6,853 nucleotides of DNA from Methanobacteriota archaeon (GTDB taxonomy: Archaea; Hydrothermarchaeota; Hydrothermarchaeia; Hydrothermarchaeales; SZUA-236): NCBI GenBank assembly GCA_003230355.1, contig QIDD01000048.1:1-6853 (forward strand), in the 5' to 3' direction. The translations under genes and the position numbers were made by a program. Within the stretch, counting starts at the first letter, position 1. Each line of letters opens with the position of its first letter. The notes below the pieces were generated by a model. That model made no database searches. It was not told the DNA's origin and worked only from the letters and a program-made list of their open reading frames with translations. This document shows positions 1 through 6,417 of this stretch, piece after piece.

Positions 1-2135
1 TAGTAACAGAACCACATGTTTCGGAGACAAATAAAACAGGTCTGAACCAAAGCCGAATTCTCGCGGAAGGGGGCTTGAAAAAATTCAACACAGCACAGGA
101 GATAACAAAATTTCTTGAGGATAAAAAGAGTTCAAGAGCATACCGAGGGTACGAAACGATGGTGATGGATATGGCTGCCGCGCCTATGCTGGAAAAAGCA
201 GGCGCACAGAGTGCCTTGGAATCTAGTGATGGCGCTGCAGACTTTTCCACGACAAATATTCAGGTGGCTGGCGTTGACGAAGCGGATATTGTAAAAAACG
301 ACGGACGATACATCTACATGCTTACTGGAAACACCGTGTCCATAGTTGACGCCTATCCGGCTGAATCTGCAAAGCTGCTTTCACAAATCGAAATCAGGGG
401 TAACGCGCAGGAGATCTTCATAAACGGCGGCAGGCTCATCGTACTTGGAAACACCTATGAGTATGCCTCCTTAGACGAGACGCTGGAAAAGAGGATGTCC
501 TCGTCCGTAGCTCCAGAACTAGTGGAACCCTATCCTGGGCGGATGAACCGGGAATATGCGTCGCTGCATATTTATAACATAGAGAATCGGGAGGAGCCAG
601 TGCTTGTGCGCAGCGTCTCGCTTGACGGCTACTACTTTAACTCCCGCATGATCGGCAATTACGTGTATATAATCGCAAATGAATATCCCAGATATTATGA
701 AGGCGTGATTTCGGTTCCAGAGGTTTCTGACTCAAAGGGTGCAGCCCTAAAGCCTGATGTCTATTACTTCGATGAATCCGGTTATTCCTATTCATTCACC
801 ACAATCGCGTCGGTGAACATCCAGAGTGCGGAAGACCCTGTAGGGGCCAAGATCTATCTTCTCGGCTCGGCTCAAAACTTGTTTGTATCCCAGAAAAACG
901 TGTACATCACCTATCAGAGGATGATGCCTGAACCCGTGCTCTATGAACGCGCTTTCGACACTGTTCTGCAGCCTCTTGTGTCCATCTATGTCTCGGCTGA
1001 GATAAATCGGATTAAAGACTCTGATCTGGCGGAGGTAGAAAAGCAACAGAAGATTGACAAGGTTGTTGAAAAATACTTTGACGCCCTCACAGATTCTGAT
1101 AGGCAGCGGCTTGAAGTGCTGGCTGAAAAAAGATTTGAAGACTTAGAACGTGAGCGGTCTAAGAAAACTGAAAAAACAGTTGTCCACAAAATAGCTATCA
1201 CGGAGGGCGAAATAGAATATAAGGCGAGCGGGTCTGTCCCCGGCCGAGTGCTGAACCAGTTCTCAATGGATGAGTACAATGGTTATTTCAGAATCGCGAC
1301 CACAACCGGCCAGTTTTCAAGAGGCAGAGGTCTTTCAGCAAATCACATCTATATTTTAGACGGTGGGCTTGAAATCCGGGGCGCGTTGGAAGACCTGGCT
1401 CCGGGCGAGCGGATCTACTCGGCAAGGTTCATGGGCAAACGCGCCTATCTTGTGACCTTCAAAAAGGTGGACCCCCTCTTTGTAATCGACCTGGCAGACC
1501 CAAAAAAGCCCCGTCTTCTGGGCAAGCTCAAGGTCCCGGGCTACTCGGATTATCTGCACCCCTATGATGAAAACCATGTAATCGGGTTGGGTAAGGAGGC
1601 GGCTCCTGCTGAAAACGGGGATTTCGCATGGTATCAGGGATTAAAGCTCGCGCTCTTCGACGTTAGCGATGTTTCGCGGCCGAAGGAGATTTCCAAGGTT
1701 ACGCTCGGCGAGCGGGGAACAGATTCCTATGCGCTGCGGGATCATCGGGCCTTTCTCTTCAACCGGGAGAAAAACCTGCTCGTAATTCCGGTGCTGTTGG
1801 CCGAAATCTTCGAAGAACAGTATCCAGCAGGTCTTGCTGAGTGGGCCTACGGAGAGTATGTCTGGCAGGGCGCCTATGTATTCAGCCTTGACACTGAAAC
1901 CGGCTTTGAACTTAAGGGTAGAATCAGCCATGTTGAGGATGAATCGCTCTTTCTGAAAAGCGGCTCCTATTATCCGGGCTCTGAATTTTCGGTGAAGCGG
2001 TCGCTTTACATGGACGACGTTTTGTACACAATCTCTGATGGCAGGATTAAGATGAACAGCCTCGATGATCTGCGGGAGATTAACAGTCTTGATCTTCCTG
2101 TTCAAAGGGATGTGTACTACGGTTATCTGGAGTAG
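1..2135 (+). CDS. Secreted beta-propeller domain protein, 5' partial
   Basis: Probable surface or secreted beta-propeller protein of the archaeal 'C-terminal beta-propeller' family (Beta_propel, COG4880 type); no enzymatic activity is known for the family. Residues are numbered from the TTG at 75. A short helical segment starting LKKFNTAQE is followed by an Ala-rich linker, then the family hallmark FSTTNIQVAGVDEADIVK (57-74). Blade-like stretches follow: YIYMLTGNTVSIVDAYP, PLFVIDLADPKKPRLLGKLK (467-486), YLHPYDENHVIGLG (493-506) and LALFDVSDVSRPKEIS (525-540). A charged, probably helical insert lies at about 308-370. TTG75 is a possible start, but the frame stays open to base 3 with no other ATG, GTG or TTG in it. 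The family normally carries an N-terminal signal peptide before this segment, and none is visible here. I therefore treat the gene as truncated by the window edge, its first whole codon at base 3. Ligand and partners are unknown. It is followed by its own terminator. Confidence 0.85.
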   Translation, partial: VTEPHVSETNKTGLNQSRILAEGGLKKFNTAQEITKFLEDKKSSRAYRGYETMVMDMAAAPMLEKAGAQSALESSDGAADFSTTNIQVAGVDEADIVKNDGRYIYMLTGNTVSIVDAYPAESAKLLSQIEIRGNAQEIFINGGRLIVLGNTYEYASLDETLEKRMSSSVAPELVEPYPGRMNREYASLHIYNIENREEPVLVRSVSLDGYYFNSRMIGNYVYIIANEYPRYYEGVISVPEVSDSKGAALKPDVYYFDESGYSYSFTTIASVNIQSAEDPVGAKIYLLGSAQNLFVSQKNVYITYQRMMPEPVLYERAFDTVLQPLVSIYVSAEINRIKDSDLAEVEKQQKIDKVVEKYFDALTDSDRQRLEVLAEKRFEDLERERSKKTEKTVVHKIAITEGEIEYKASGSVPGRVLNQFSMDEYNGYFRIATTTGQFSRGRGLSANHIYILDGGLEIRGALEDLAPGERIYSARFMGKRAYLVTFKKVDPLFVIDLADPKKPRLLGKLKVPGYSDYLHPYDENHVIGLGKEAAPAENGDFAWYQGLKLALFDVSDVSRPKEISKVTLGERGTDSYALRDHRAFLFNREKNLLVIPVLLAEIFEEQYPAGLAEWAYGEYVWQGAYVFSLDTETGFELKGRISHVEDESLFLKSGSYYPGSEFSVKRSLYMDDVLYTISDGRIKMNSLDDLREINSLDLPVQRDVYYGYLE

Positions 2136-2160
2136 TGTTTAGGCGCAGCTCGTCTTCCCT

Positions 2161-2190
2161 GGCAGCCCGTTGCGGCTGCCTTTTTTATTT
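2161..2190 (+). terminator. Hairpin plus T-tract terminator after the propeller gene
   Basis: A perfect 7-bp stem, GGCAGCC (2161-2167) with GGCTGCC (2174-2180), encloses a 6-base loop and is followed directly by TTTTTTATTT. It begins 25 bases after the propeller stop codon. This is the form of an intrinsic terminator; in archaea the T-tract alone often suffices. It implies that the propeller gene and the downstream regulator are transcribed separately. Confidence 0.75.
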
Positions 2191-2207
2191 GTCAATATTT
2201 TTTGACA
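2190..2207. promoter_or_regulatory. Inverted repeat, candidate operator upstream of the regulator gene
   Basis: A perfect 6-bp inverted repeat, TGTCAA (2190-2195) and TTGACA (2202-2207), is separated by 6 A/T-only bases. It ends 14 bases before the TATA box of the winged-helix gene and begins at the last base of the preceding T-tract. Its size and symmetry fit a site for a dimeric winged-helix protein, so autoregulation by the adjacent gene is a reasonable guess. It could also be a chance palindrome in AT-rich DNA. Confidence 0.4.
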
Positions 2208-2212
2208 CCATG

Positions 2213-2229
2213 AAGAAAACCTTATAAAA
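2213..2229 (+). promoter_or_regulatory. Archaeal BRE/TATA promoter for the winged-helix gene
   Basis: TTATAAAA at 2222-2229 is a good archaeal TATA box, preceded by an A-rich BRE-like stretch (AGAAAA, 2214-2219). Its centre lies about 30 bases before the ATG at 2256, so transcription would begin at or within a few bases of the start codon. No Shine-Dalgarno sequence precedes the ATG, which agrees with a leaderless mRNA. Confidence 0.65.
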
Positions 2230-2255
2230 CAGAACAAGACATAAAATAAAGTATA

Positions 2256-3173
2256 ATGCGCGACGACCCTATGCTCACTCAAATCGAGGAGCACTTCCAC
2301 GTCCTGCCGCTGGGCGAAAAAAGCCTGGAGTTCGGAAAAATCCTATCAACCGAAACAAGCGTAAAAATACTTGAATCCCTCTATAACTGCGACACCGGCG
2401 TGGGACTTTCAGCATCACATATTTCAGAAAGCCTCGGCGTAGGGAGAACAACCGTAATCTACCACCTCGGCAGGATGCAGGAAAACGGCCTGATACAGAT
2501 AAATCCAATCCTGCAGGATGACAAAAGCTGGAATCGTTTCTGGGATGAATACCGGCAGAGAACCACCGGACTTTCCCAAGACCAGTTTAAAAGTGTTCAC
2601 TCAGCCAGGATGAACGGTGTAAAACTCTATGTACCAACGAAAAAAGGCTTTCTCCTGCTCCCATCTACATCGGTCAAAGAGAGCAGATCAATGGTTCGAG
2701 CTGTGCTGGCATCGATTTCAACGCTTGCAGTGGAAGGTGACTATCAGCGGATGAAAAAAGCGTCCTCTGTTTTGGGCACGCTGGGACTTCTCTTCATCGC
2801 CATGAGCCTGGCCTTTCAAATACCTTTTTTACAAACTGGTTTTGAACCTTCTCGCGCAGCTGCCCCGCTTGCAGGCGACGCGGTGGTGATGGAGCAGGCG
2901 TCCGGTGGTGCTTCCAGTCTTGACTCCGCGCTTCCAGCCGCAGCATCGCAGGAGCGGTTTGATGAACAACAGTCTATGGAAAAGACAGCGGCCGCACCCT
3001 CTTCTGAAGATTTGACTGCCTCAGATGAAGCGCGCAGCCAGCCCCAGGTCTCTGAAACAAGGCGTGCGTCTCCTGTACCAGCGCTGCTCCTCTACACAGG
3101 AATACTGCTCCTAGGCTCATTCATCGGATTTCTGGCCTTCGGGGTAGTCAGAAAGAGACGTGCCAAGCTCTGA
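2256..3173 (+). CDS. Membrane-anchored winged-helix transcriptional regulator
   Basis: Probable one-component regulator that binds DNA while anchored in the membrane. Residues about 31-85 form an ArsR-like winged helix: STETSVKILESLY is helix 1, LSASHISESLGVGRTTVIYH (51-70) holds the turn and recognition helix, and LGRMQENGLIQ leads to the wing. A segment ending LYVPTKKGFLLLP (124-136) looks like a second hairpin of the same domain. A hydrophobic segment at about 172-192 is followed by an 80-residue loop rich in Ala, Ser, Glu and Gln (about 193-273). A second transmembrane segment (about 274-297) and a basic tail, RKRRAKL, follow. The positive-inside rule puts both ends in the cytoplasm and the loop outside. 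The ATG at 2256 fits the TATA spacing for a leaderless transcript. The target genes and the signal are unknown; the neighbouring propeller gene is the obvious candidate partner. The 3' end overlaps the convergent gene by 57 bases. Confidence 0.85.
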   Translation: MRDDPMLTQIEEHFHVLPLGEKSLEFGKILSTETSVKILESLYNCDTGVGLSASHISESLGVGRTTVIYHLGRMQENGLIQINPILQDDKSWNRFWDEYRQRTTGLSQDQFKSVHSARMNGVKLYVPTKKGFLLLPSTSVKESRSMVRAVLASISTLAVEGDYQRMKKASSVLGTLGLLFIAMSLAFQIPFLQTGFEPSRAAAPLAGDAVVMEQASGGASSLDSALPAAASQERFDEQQSMEKTAAAPSSEDLTASDEARSQPQVSETRRASPVPALLLYTGILLLGSFIGFLAFGVVRKRRAKL

Positions 3174-4127
3174 GAGCACACTGGAAATCTGCTCCAACTC
3201 GGCTGATCCCAAAAAAGCAGGGTCCAGTTTTTTCAGCTCCACAACAAGGCCCGGCACAAGAAACCGGTCGTACCTGGGGCATGTGGACAGAAGCGATCTG
3301 CCGGCCCCGGTTACAAGGCCCATCTGCCGCGCCTCATTTGCCAGGGTCTTCGGCTCTTCACATAAAAGACCCACAGAAACACCGCGCCCGTCCTTGTGAA
3401 TAACGCCGCCCGGCAGCAGGGATTTTAGCTTGTCCGACACTCTGATAAGCCCGCTAAATGTGTCTCCTGCGTCTCGCAGCGCGCCTGAAATACCTGCACA
3501 CATAACAGGGTCTGGGGTATAGGTGTTTGCGCCGCTAATCTGCTCCATAAAACCCGGGTCCTCAGATGTGATGAAACCTCCGCCCGGCAGGTTGAGAAGC
3601 TTGGGCTCCCTGGCACTTCCCAGGACTATGCCCGCCCCCCCGTATCCCGCCGGTTTCCAGCCGCCGATCGTAGGGGACGCGTCAACGACTAGAACAGCGC
3701 CCTGGCTTTTGCACACATCTGAAATTCCCCGCACATCCTGCTCCGCCATATATCCTGCGAGGCTTGTTATAAAAACCGTCTTTGCACCTGCAGCATCTAT
3801 TGCTTCACCCAATGTTTCAGGGTCGATTAAACCTAGTGTCGTTTCGAAATAGTTAAAGGGTGCGCCAAGTTTTTTACAGGTCTTCGGCGTTCCAGCCCAT
3901 ATCCCCTGATCCGGCAGAAGAACGGGCCCCTCCACTTGTGAAAGAGCGGCCTCTACAGCCTCGCCGCCGCTTCCCATAATTTCAACCCTGCTTCGGCCAG
4001 CCGCCTTTGAAAGCACTGCTTCAGCCTCTTCAACCAGTTTGAATTTTTCTTCCTTCCCACACTGTCCAGCCTCTGCCATTGCCTCCCTTGCACTTTGGCT
4101 TGGGCCCCGGTCGATAAAAGGCTTCAT
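3117..4127 (-). CDS. DegT/StrS-like PLP-dependent enzyme, substrate unknown
   Basis: A 336-residue fold-type I PLP enzyme, most like the DegT/DnrJ/EryC1/StrS group but divergent. MGSGGEAVEAAL (51-62) matches the phosphate-cup helix seen as SSGTAALHLAL in DegT relatives. LIDPETLGEAIDAAGAKTVF (100-119) and LAGYMAEQDVRGISDVCKSQG (123-143) follow the usual large-domain order. VLVVDASPTIGG (145-156) supplies the aspartate (D149) expected to pair with the PLP ring nitrogen. GSAREPKLLNLPGGGFITS (170-188) offers K176 as the likely Schiff-base lysine before the Gly-rich turn. The reaction cannot be read from the sequence: an amino-sugar or amino-acid transaminase is likely, and a lyase or SelA/SepCysS-like activity cannot be excluded. 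It is the last gene of a three-gene operon; its ATG overlaps the HisC stop in an ATGA. No clear ribosome binding site is present, so translation is probably coupled. Its TGA lies inside the convergent regulator gene. Confidence 0.75.
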   Translation of the reverse strand: MKPFIDRGPSQSAREAMAEAGQCGKEEKFKLVEEAEAVLSKAAGRSRVEIMGSGGEAVEAALSQVEGPVLLPDQGIWAGTPKTCKKLGAPFNYFETTLGLIDPETLGEAIDAAGAKTVFITSLAGYMAEQDVRGISDVCKSQGAVLVVDASPTIGGWKPAGYGGAGIVLGSAREPKLLNLPGGGFITSEDPGFMEQISGANTYTPDPVMCAGISGALRDAGDTFSGLIRVSDKLKSLLPGGVIHKDGRGVSVGLLCEEPKTLANEARQMGLVTGAGRSLLSTCPRYDRFLVPGLVVELKKLDPAFLGSAELEQISSVLSELGTSLSDYPEGQKSDE

Positions 4128-5212
4128 CCCAACACTTCTTTAAAGGTTTTCATAAAGGCCTGGTTCTCCTCCTCCCGGCCAACGGTGACGCGGATATGGC
4201 GGGCAAGTCCGAATCCAGCGCAGCTTCGAACAATTATACCCTTTTTCTCAAGCCGGGATACAATGGCGGCGGCATCTTTTTCAAAGAGCTTTACAAGTAG
4301 AAAGTTTCCCTGTGACCTGTAGGCCTTCACACCGCCGAGACTGTTGATTTCGTTGAATAATTCTTCCCGGAGCACCTTGGTCTTTTCAACCACGGAATGC
4401 AAATAGTCCAGGTCTTTTAGCGCTGCAGAAGCTGCCTTCTGCGCAAGCAGGTTTACGTTGTGCGGAGGCTTGATCTTCATAGCCTCCCCAATGATTTCTT
4501 CGCTTGCCACACCATATCCAACGCGCAAGCCGGCAAGGCCAAAGGCCTTTGAAAAGGTTCTGAGCACAACCAGGTTTTCATACTCTGAAACAAGCCCGGT
4601 GTAAGAGCGGTCTGCGAACTCAACGTAGGCTTCGTCAAGCATGACAATTACCCCGCTGTCCAGTGTCCTTCTAAGGCCTGATTCAGAAATCACGGTTCCA
4701 GTGGGGTTGTTGGGTGAGCAGATGATGACAAGCTTTGTTTTTTCACCTATGCTCTCAACAATAGAGTCTGTTGGAAAGCTGAAATCGTCGGGCATGGAGA
4801 CCTTCACCATGCGCCCGCCGTAGAGTGTTGTGAGCAGCTCGTAATAGGGAAATGTGGGTGTGTGAACCACTACCTCATCGCCCGGCATAATCAGGAGCTT
4901 TATCACTGTGTCCATCACCTCGTCGGCGCCGTTTCCACCCATGATTATCTTTGAATCAGACGCGCGAGTATACTCTGAAATAGAGGTGATAAGTTCACTG
5001 GGATGGTCTTCAGGGTAGAGGTTGACCTGGGCTGCATATTTTCGAATCGCCTCAACCGCCTTTGGAGAAGGTCCGAAGGCGTTTTCATTCGACGCGAGCT
5101 TAACAACTCTATCAGGGTTGAGACCGTGGCGGCGTGCAACCTCTTCCTTCGTAGCCCCCGCAACATAGACTTTAATCGCTTTCACCCGTGGATTTATCTT
5201 TTCAATCATCAT
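4124..5212 (-). CDS. hisC: Histidinol-phosphate aminotransferase
   Basis: PLP enzyme that transfers an amino group from glutamate to imidazole-acetol phosphate in histidine biosynthesis; cytoplasmic. The 362-residue length is normal. Signature elements in order: LASNENAFGPSP (39-50), NLYPE (64-68), GGNGADEVM (92-100) at the phosphate cup, SPNNPTGTV (166-174), MLDEAYVEF (191-199) with D193 and Y196, RTFSKAFGLAGLRVGY (218-233) with catalytic K222, and RVTVGREEEN (341-350) carrying the carboxylate-binding arginine. All key residues are intact. Close relatives can act on aromatic or other amino acids, and no other his genes are in the window, so specificity rests on family resemblance. The start is ambiguous: ATGATG is preceded by GGAAGGG (5215-5221), 2 bases from the first ATG and a more usual 5 from the second (5207-5209). 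It overlaps the upstream argD-like gene by 4 bases (1 if the second ATG is used) and the downstream gene by 4. Confidence 0.9.
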   Translation of the reverse strand: MMIEKINPRVKAIKVYVAGATKEEVARRHGLNPDRVVKLASNENAFGPSPKAVEAIRKYAAQVNLYPEDHPSELITSISEYTRASDSKIIMGGNGADEVMDTVIKLLIMPGDEVVVHTPTFPYYELLTTLYGGRMVKVSMPDDFSFPTDSIVESIGEKTKLVIICSPNNPTGTVISESGLRRTLDSGVIVMLDEAYVEFADRSYTGLVSEYENLVVLRTFSKAFGLAGLRVGYGVASEEIIGEAMKIKPPHNVNLLAQKAASAALKDLDYLHSVVEKTKVLREELFNEINSLGGVKAYRSQGNFLLVKLFEKDAAAIVSRLEKKGIIVRSCAGFGLARHIRVTVGREEENQAFMKTFKEVLG

Positions 5213-6378
5213 ATCCCTTCCGATAGAATCGAGTCCAGTGTCTGCACGATCCTGTCGATTAGTTCTCTGTCGATATTCAGCGGCGGAGTGAAGCGCAGCA
5301 CGTTGCCGTGGGCGCAGTTGAAGAGCAGACCCTGCTCCCGCGCCTTTTCAATGATTTTTGCACCGTCCCCTTCTATCTCCACACCTATCATAAGCCCTTT
5401 GCCGCGTACGTCTCTGATTTCTGTGTGCCGCGGCTTTAGCTCTAACAGTCCGGCCTTGAAATGTTCTCCAAGGGTCCTTGACCTTTCGAGCAGATTTTCC
5501 TTTAAAATAACATTGATCGACGCAACAGCCGCGGCGCAGGCAACCGGGTTTCCGCCAAATGTAGACGCGTGATCGCCGGGTTCAAAAGCAGACATTACAC
5601 CGGGCTTTGCAAGCATCGCGCCGATCGGCATTCCGCCGCCCATGGCCTTTGCAACAGTGAAAATATCGGGATCAACGCCGCTGCCCTGCCAGGCAAACAT
5701 CTCACCTGTGCGGCCGAATCCTGTCTGAACCTCGTCTAAAACCAGGAGCACGCCCTTTTTCTCACAAATCGCGGCCACGTCTTTAAGATAATTTTCGGGT
5801 GGCACAACTACTCCACCTTCACCCTGAATAGGCTCTAGCATGACCGCCGCTGTTTCTTCTGTAACCACATCTTCGATTGCCCCGGCGTCACCGAAGGGAA
5901 CATGCCTGAAACCCTCGAGCAGGGGTTCAAAACCCTGCTGATACTTGGGTTGACCTGTTGCAGAGATCGTGGCCATTGTGCGGCCGTGGAAAGAATCGGT
6001 TGCAGTGATTATCTCGCCGGGTCCTGCGAATTTTCTCACAAGCTTGATTGCCGCCTCATTTGCCTCTGCACCGCTGTTACAGAAAAACGATTTATACCCG
6101 CCTGACTCACGGGCTAAAACCTTGGCAAGCACAAGCTGCGGCTCTGTGTAGAAGATGTTTGAGGTGTGAATCAGCCTTTCTGCCTGCTCTTTGATTGCCT
6201 TAACAACCTCAGGATGGCAGTGGCCCAGGTTATTTACAGCGATGCCAGAGTAGCAGTCCAGATATTTTCTGCCATCACGGTCCCACACCCAAGGCCCTTC
6301 ACCTTTCACAATCATGATTGGCTGGCGTGTGTAGGTATTTGCAATTAAGGCTTCTTGCTCCCGTTCAAATTCTTCCAT
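5209..6378 (-). CDS. argD: Acetylornithine-type (class III) aminotransferase
   Basis: Class III PLP aminotransferase of the acetylornithine/ornithine branch, cytoplasmic. The expected role is conversion of N-acetylglutamate semialdehyde to N-acetylornithine in arginine synthesis. In archaea the same family also serves LysW-linked lysine or ornithine synthesis, so LysJ-type or dual use is possible. The 389-residue length is typical. Motifs: GPWVWDRDGRKYLD (28-41), CNSGAEANEAAIKL (100-113) at the phosphate cup, SFHGRT (129-134), LEPIQGEGGV (181-190), LVLDEVQTGFGRTG (212-225) with the PLP-pairing D215, TVAKAMGGGMPIG (241-253) with Schiff-base K244, HASTFGGNP (270-278), and LRFTPPLN (361-368) near the C-terminus with the substrate-binding arginine R362. 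It is the first gene of the operon. No ribosome binding site precedes the ATG, and a TATA-like box about 27 bases upstream fits a leaderless start. Its TGA overlaps the hisC ATG. Confidence 0.85.
   Translation of the reverse strand: MEEFEREQEALIANTYTRQPIMIVKGEGPWVWDRDGRKYLDCYSGIAVNNLGHCHPEVVKAIKEQAERLIHTSNIFYTEPQLVLAKVLARESGGYKSFFCNSGAEANEAAIKLVRKFAGPGEIITATDSFHGRTMATISATGQPKYQQGFEPLLEGFRHVPFGDAGAIEDVVTEETAAVMLEPIQGEGGVVVPPENYLKDVAAICEKKGVLLVLDEVQTGFGRTGEMFAWQGSGVDPDIFTVAKAMGGGMPIGAMLAKPGVMSAFEPGDHASTFGGNPVACAAAVASINVILKENLLERSRTLGEHFKAGLLELKPRHTEIRDVRGKGLMIGVEIEGDGAKIIEKAREQGLLFNCAHGNVLRFTPPLNIDRELIDRIVQTLDSILSEGI
5213..5221 (-). promoter_or_regulatory. Ribosome binding site of hisC
   Basis: Read on the minus strand, GGAAGGGAT lies immediately before ATGATG, inside the last codons of the argD-like gene. 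It is the clearest Shine-Dalgarno-like site in the operon. Spacing is 2 bases to the first ATG and 5 to the second, which favours the second as the main start. The operon's first gene has no such site, so internal genes use SD or coupling while the first is leaderless. Confidence 0.5.
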
Positions 6379-6392
6379 GTGAAAAAGGATAA

Positions 6393-6400
6393 TTAATAAA
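6393..6400 (+). promoter_or_regulatory. Promoter of the small lipoprotein gene
   Basis: TTAATAAA on the plus strand is centred about 28 bases before the ATG at 6425. No Shine-Dalgarno sequence occurs in the 24 bases between, which fits a leaderless transcript. It sits next to the oppositely oriented TATA-like element of the aminotransferase operon within the same 46-base spacer. Confidence 0.4.
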
Positions 6401-6401
6401 G

Positions 6402-6417
6402 GATAAAAACATTTCCT
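6402..6417 (-). promoter_or_regulatory. Promoter of the aminotransferase operon
   Basis: On the minus strand, a BRE-like GGAAAT (6412-6417) is followed after one base by TTTTTAT (6403-6409). The TATA-like element is centred about 28 bases before the ATG at 6378, matching leaderless initiation. The GGAAAT fits the archaeal BRE pattern RNWAAW. The TATA itself is a weak match, so confidence is moderate. Confidence 0.45.

Larger units (their letters stand above)
3117..6378 (-). other. Three-gene aminotransferase operon
   Basis: The argD-like, hisC and DegT-like genes are read in that order with ATGA overlaps at 5209-5212 and 4124-4127. The shared frames of stop and start imply one transcript with translational coupling, from the promoter near 6403-6409. 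All three products are fold-type I PLP enzymes, but from different subfamilies, so this is not a recent tandem duplication. No terminator is visible before the operon runs into the convergent regulator gene. Confidence 0.8.

Noticed and set aside
986..1279. A Ser-rich minus-strand open frame opposite the helical insert of the propeller
   Set aside because: Lys/Glu codons read in reverse give Ser/Phe-rich products, so this is a by-product of the insert, not a gene.
1641..2105. A 154-residue open frame on the minus strand within the propeller gene
   Set aside because: It is antisense to conserved propeller blades, and its composition is what the reverse of that coding sequence would give; no start signals are present.
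2241..2250. ATAAAATAAA as an alternative TATA box for the regulator gene
   Set aside because: It is only 6-15 bases from the ATG, too close for archaeal initiation unless transcription starts inside the gene; TTATAAAA at 2222 is better placed.
3160..3852. Plus-strand open frames opposite the DegT-like gene (79 and 109 residues)
   Set aside because: The opposite strand carries an intact PLP enzyme with recognisable cofactor residues; these Pro/Ser/Arg-rich translations look like shadow frames.
5003..5572. A 189-residue open frame on the plus strand across the hisC/argD junction
   Set aside because: It lies wholly antisense to two well-supported enzymes, spans their junction, has no promoter or ribosome binding site, and its translation has no recognisable domain.
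3117..6378. The three PLP genes as a tandem duplication
   Set aside because: Their motifs belong to three separate subfamilies (class III, HisC class I/II, DegT-like) with no shared extended sequence.
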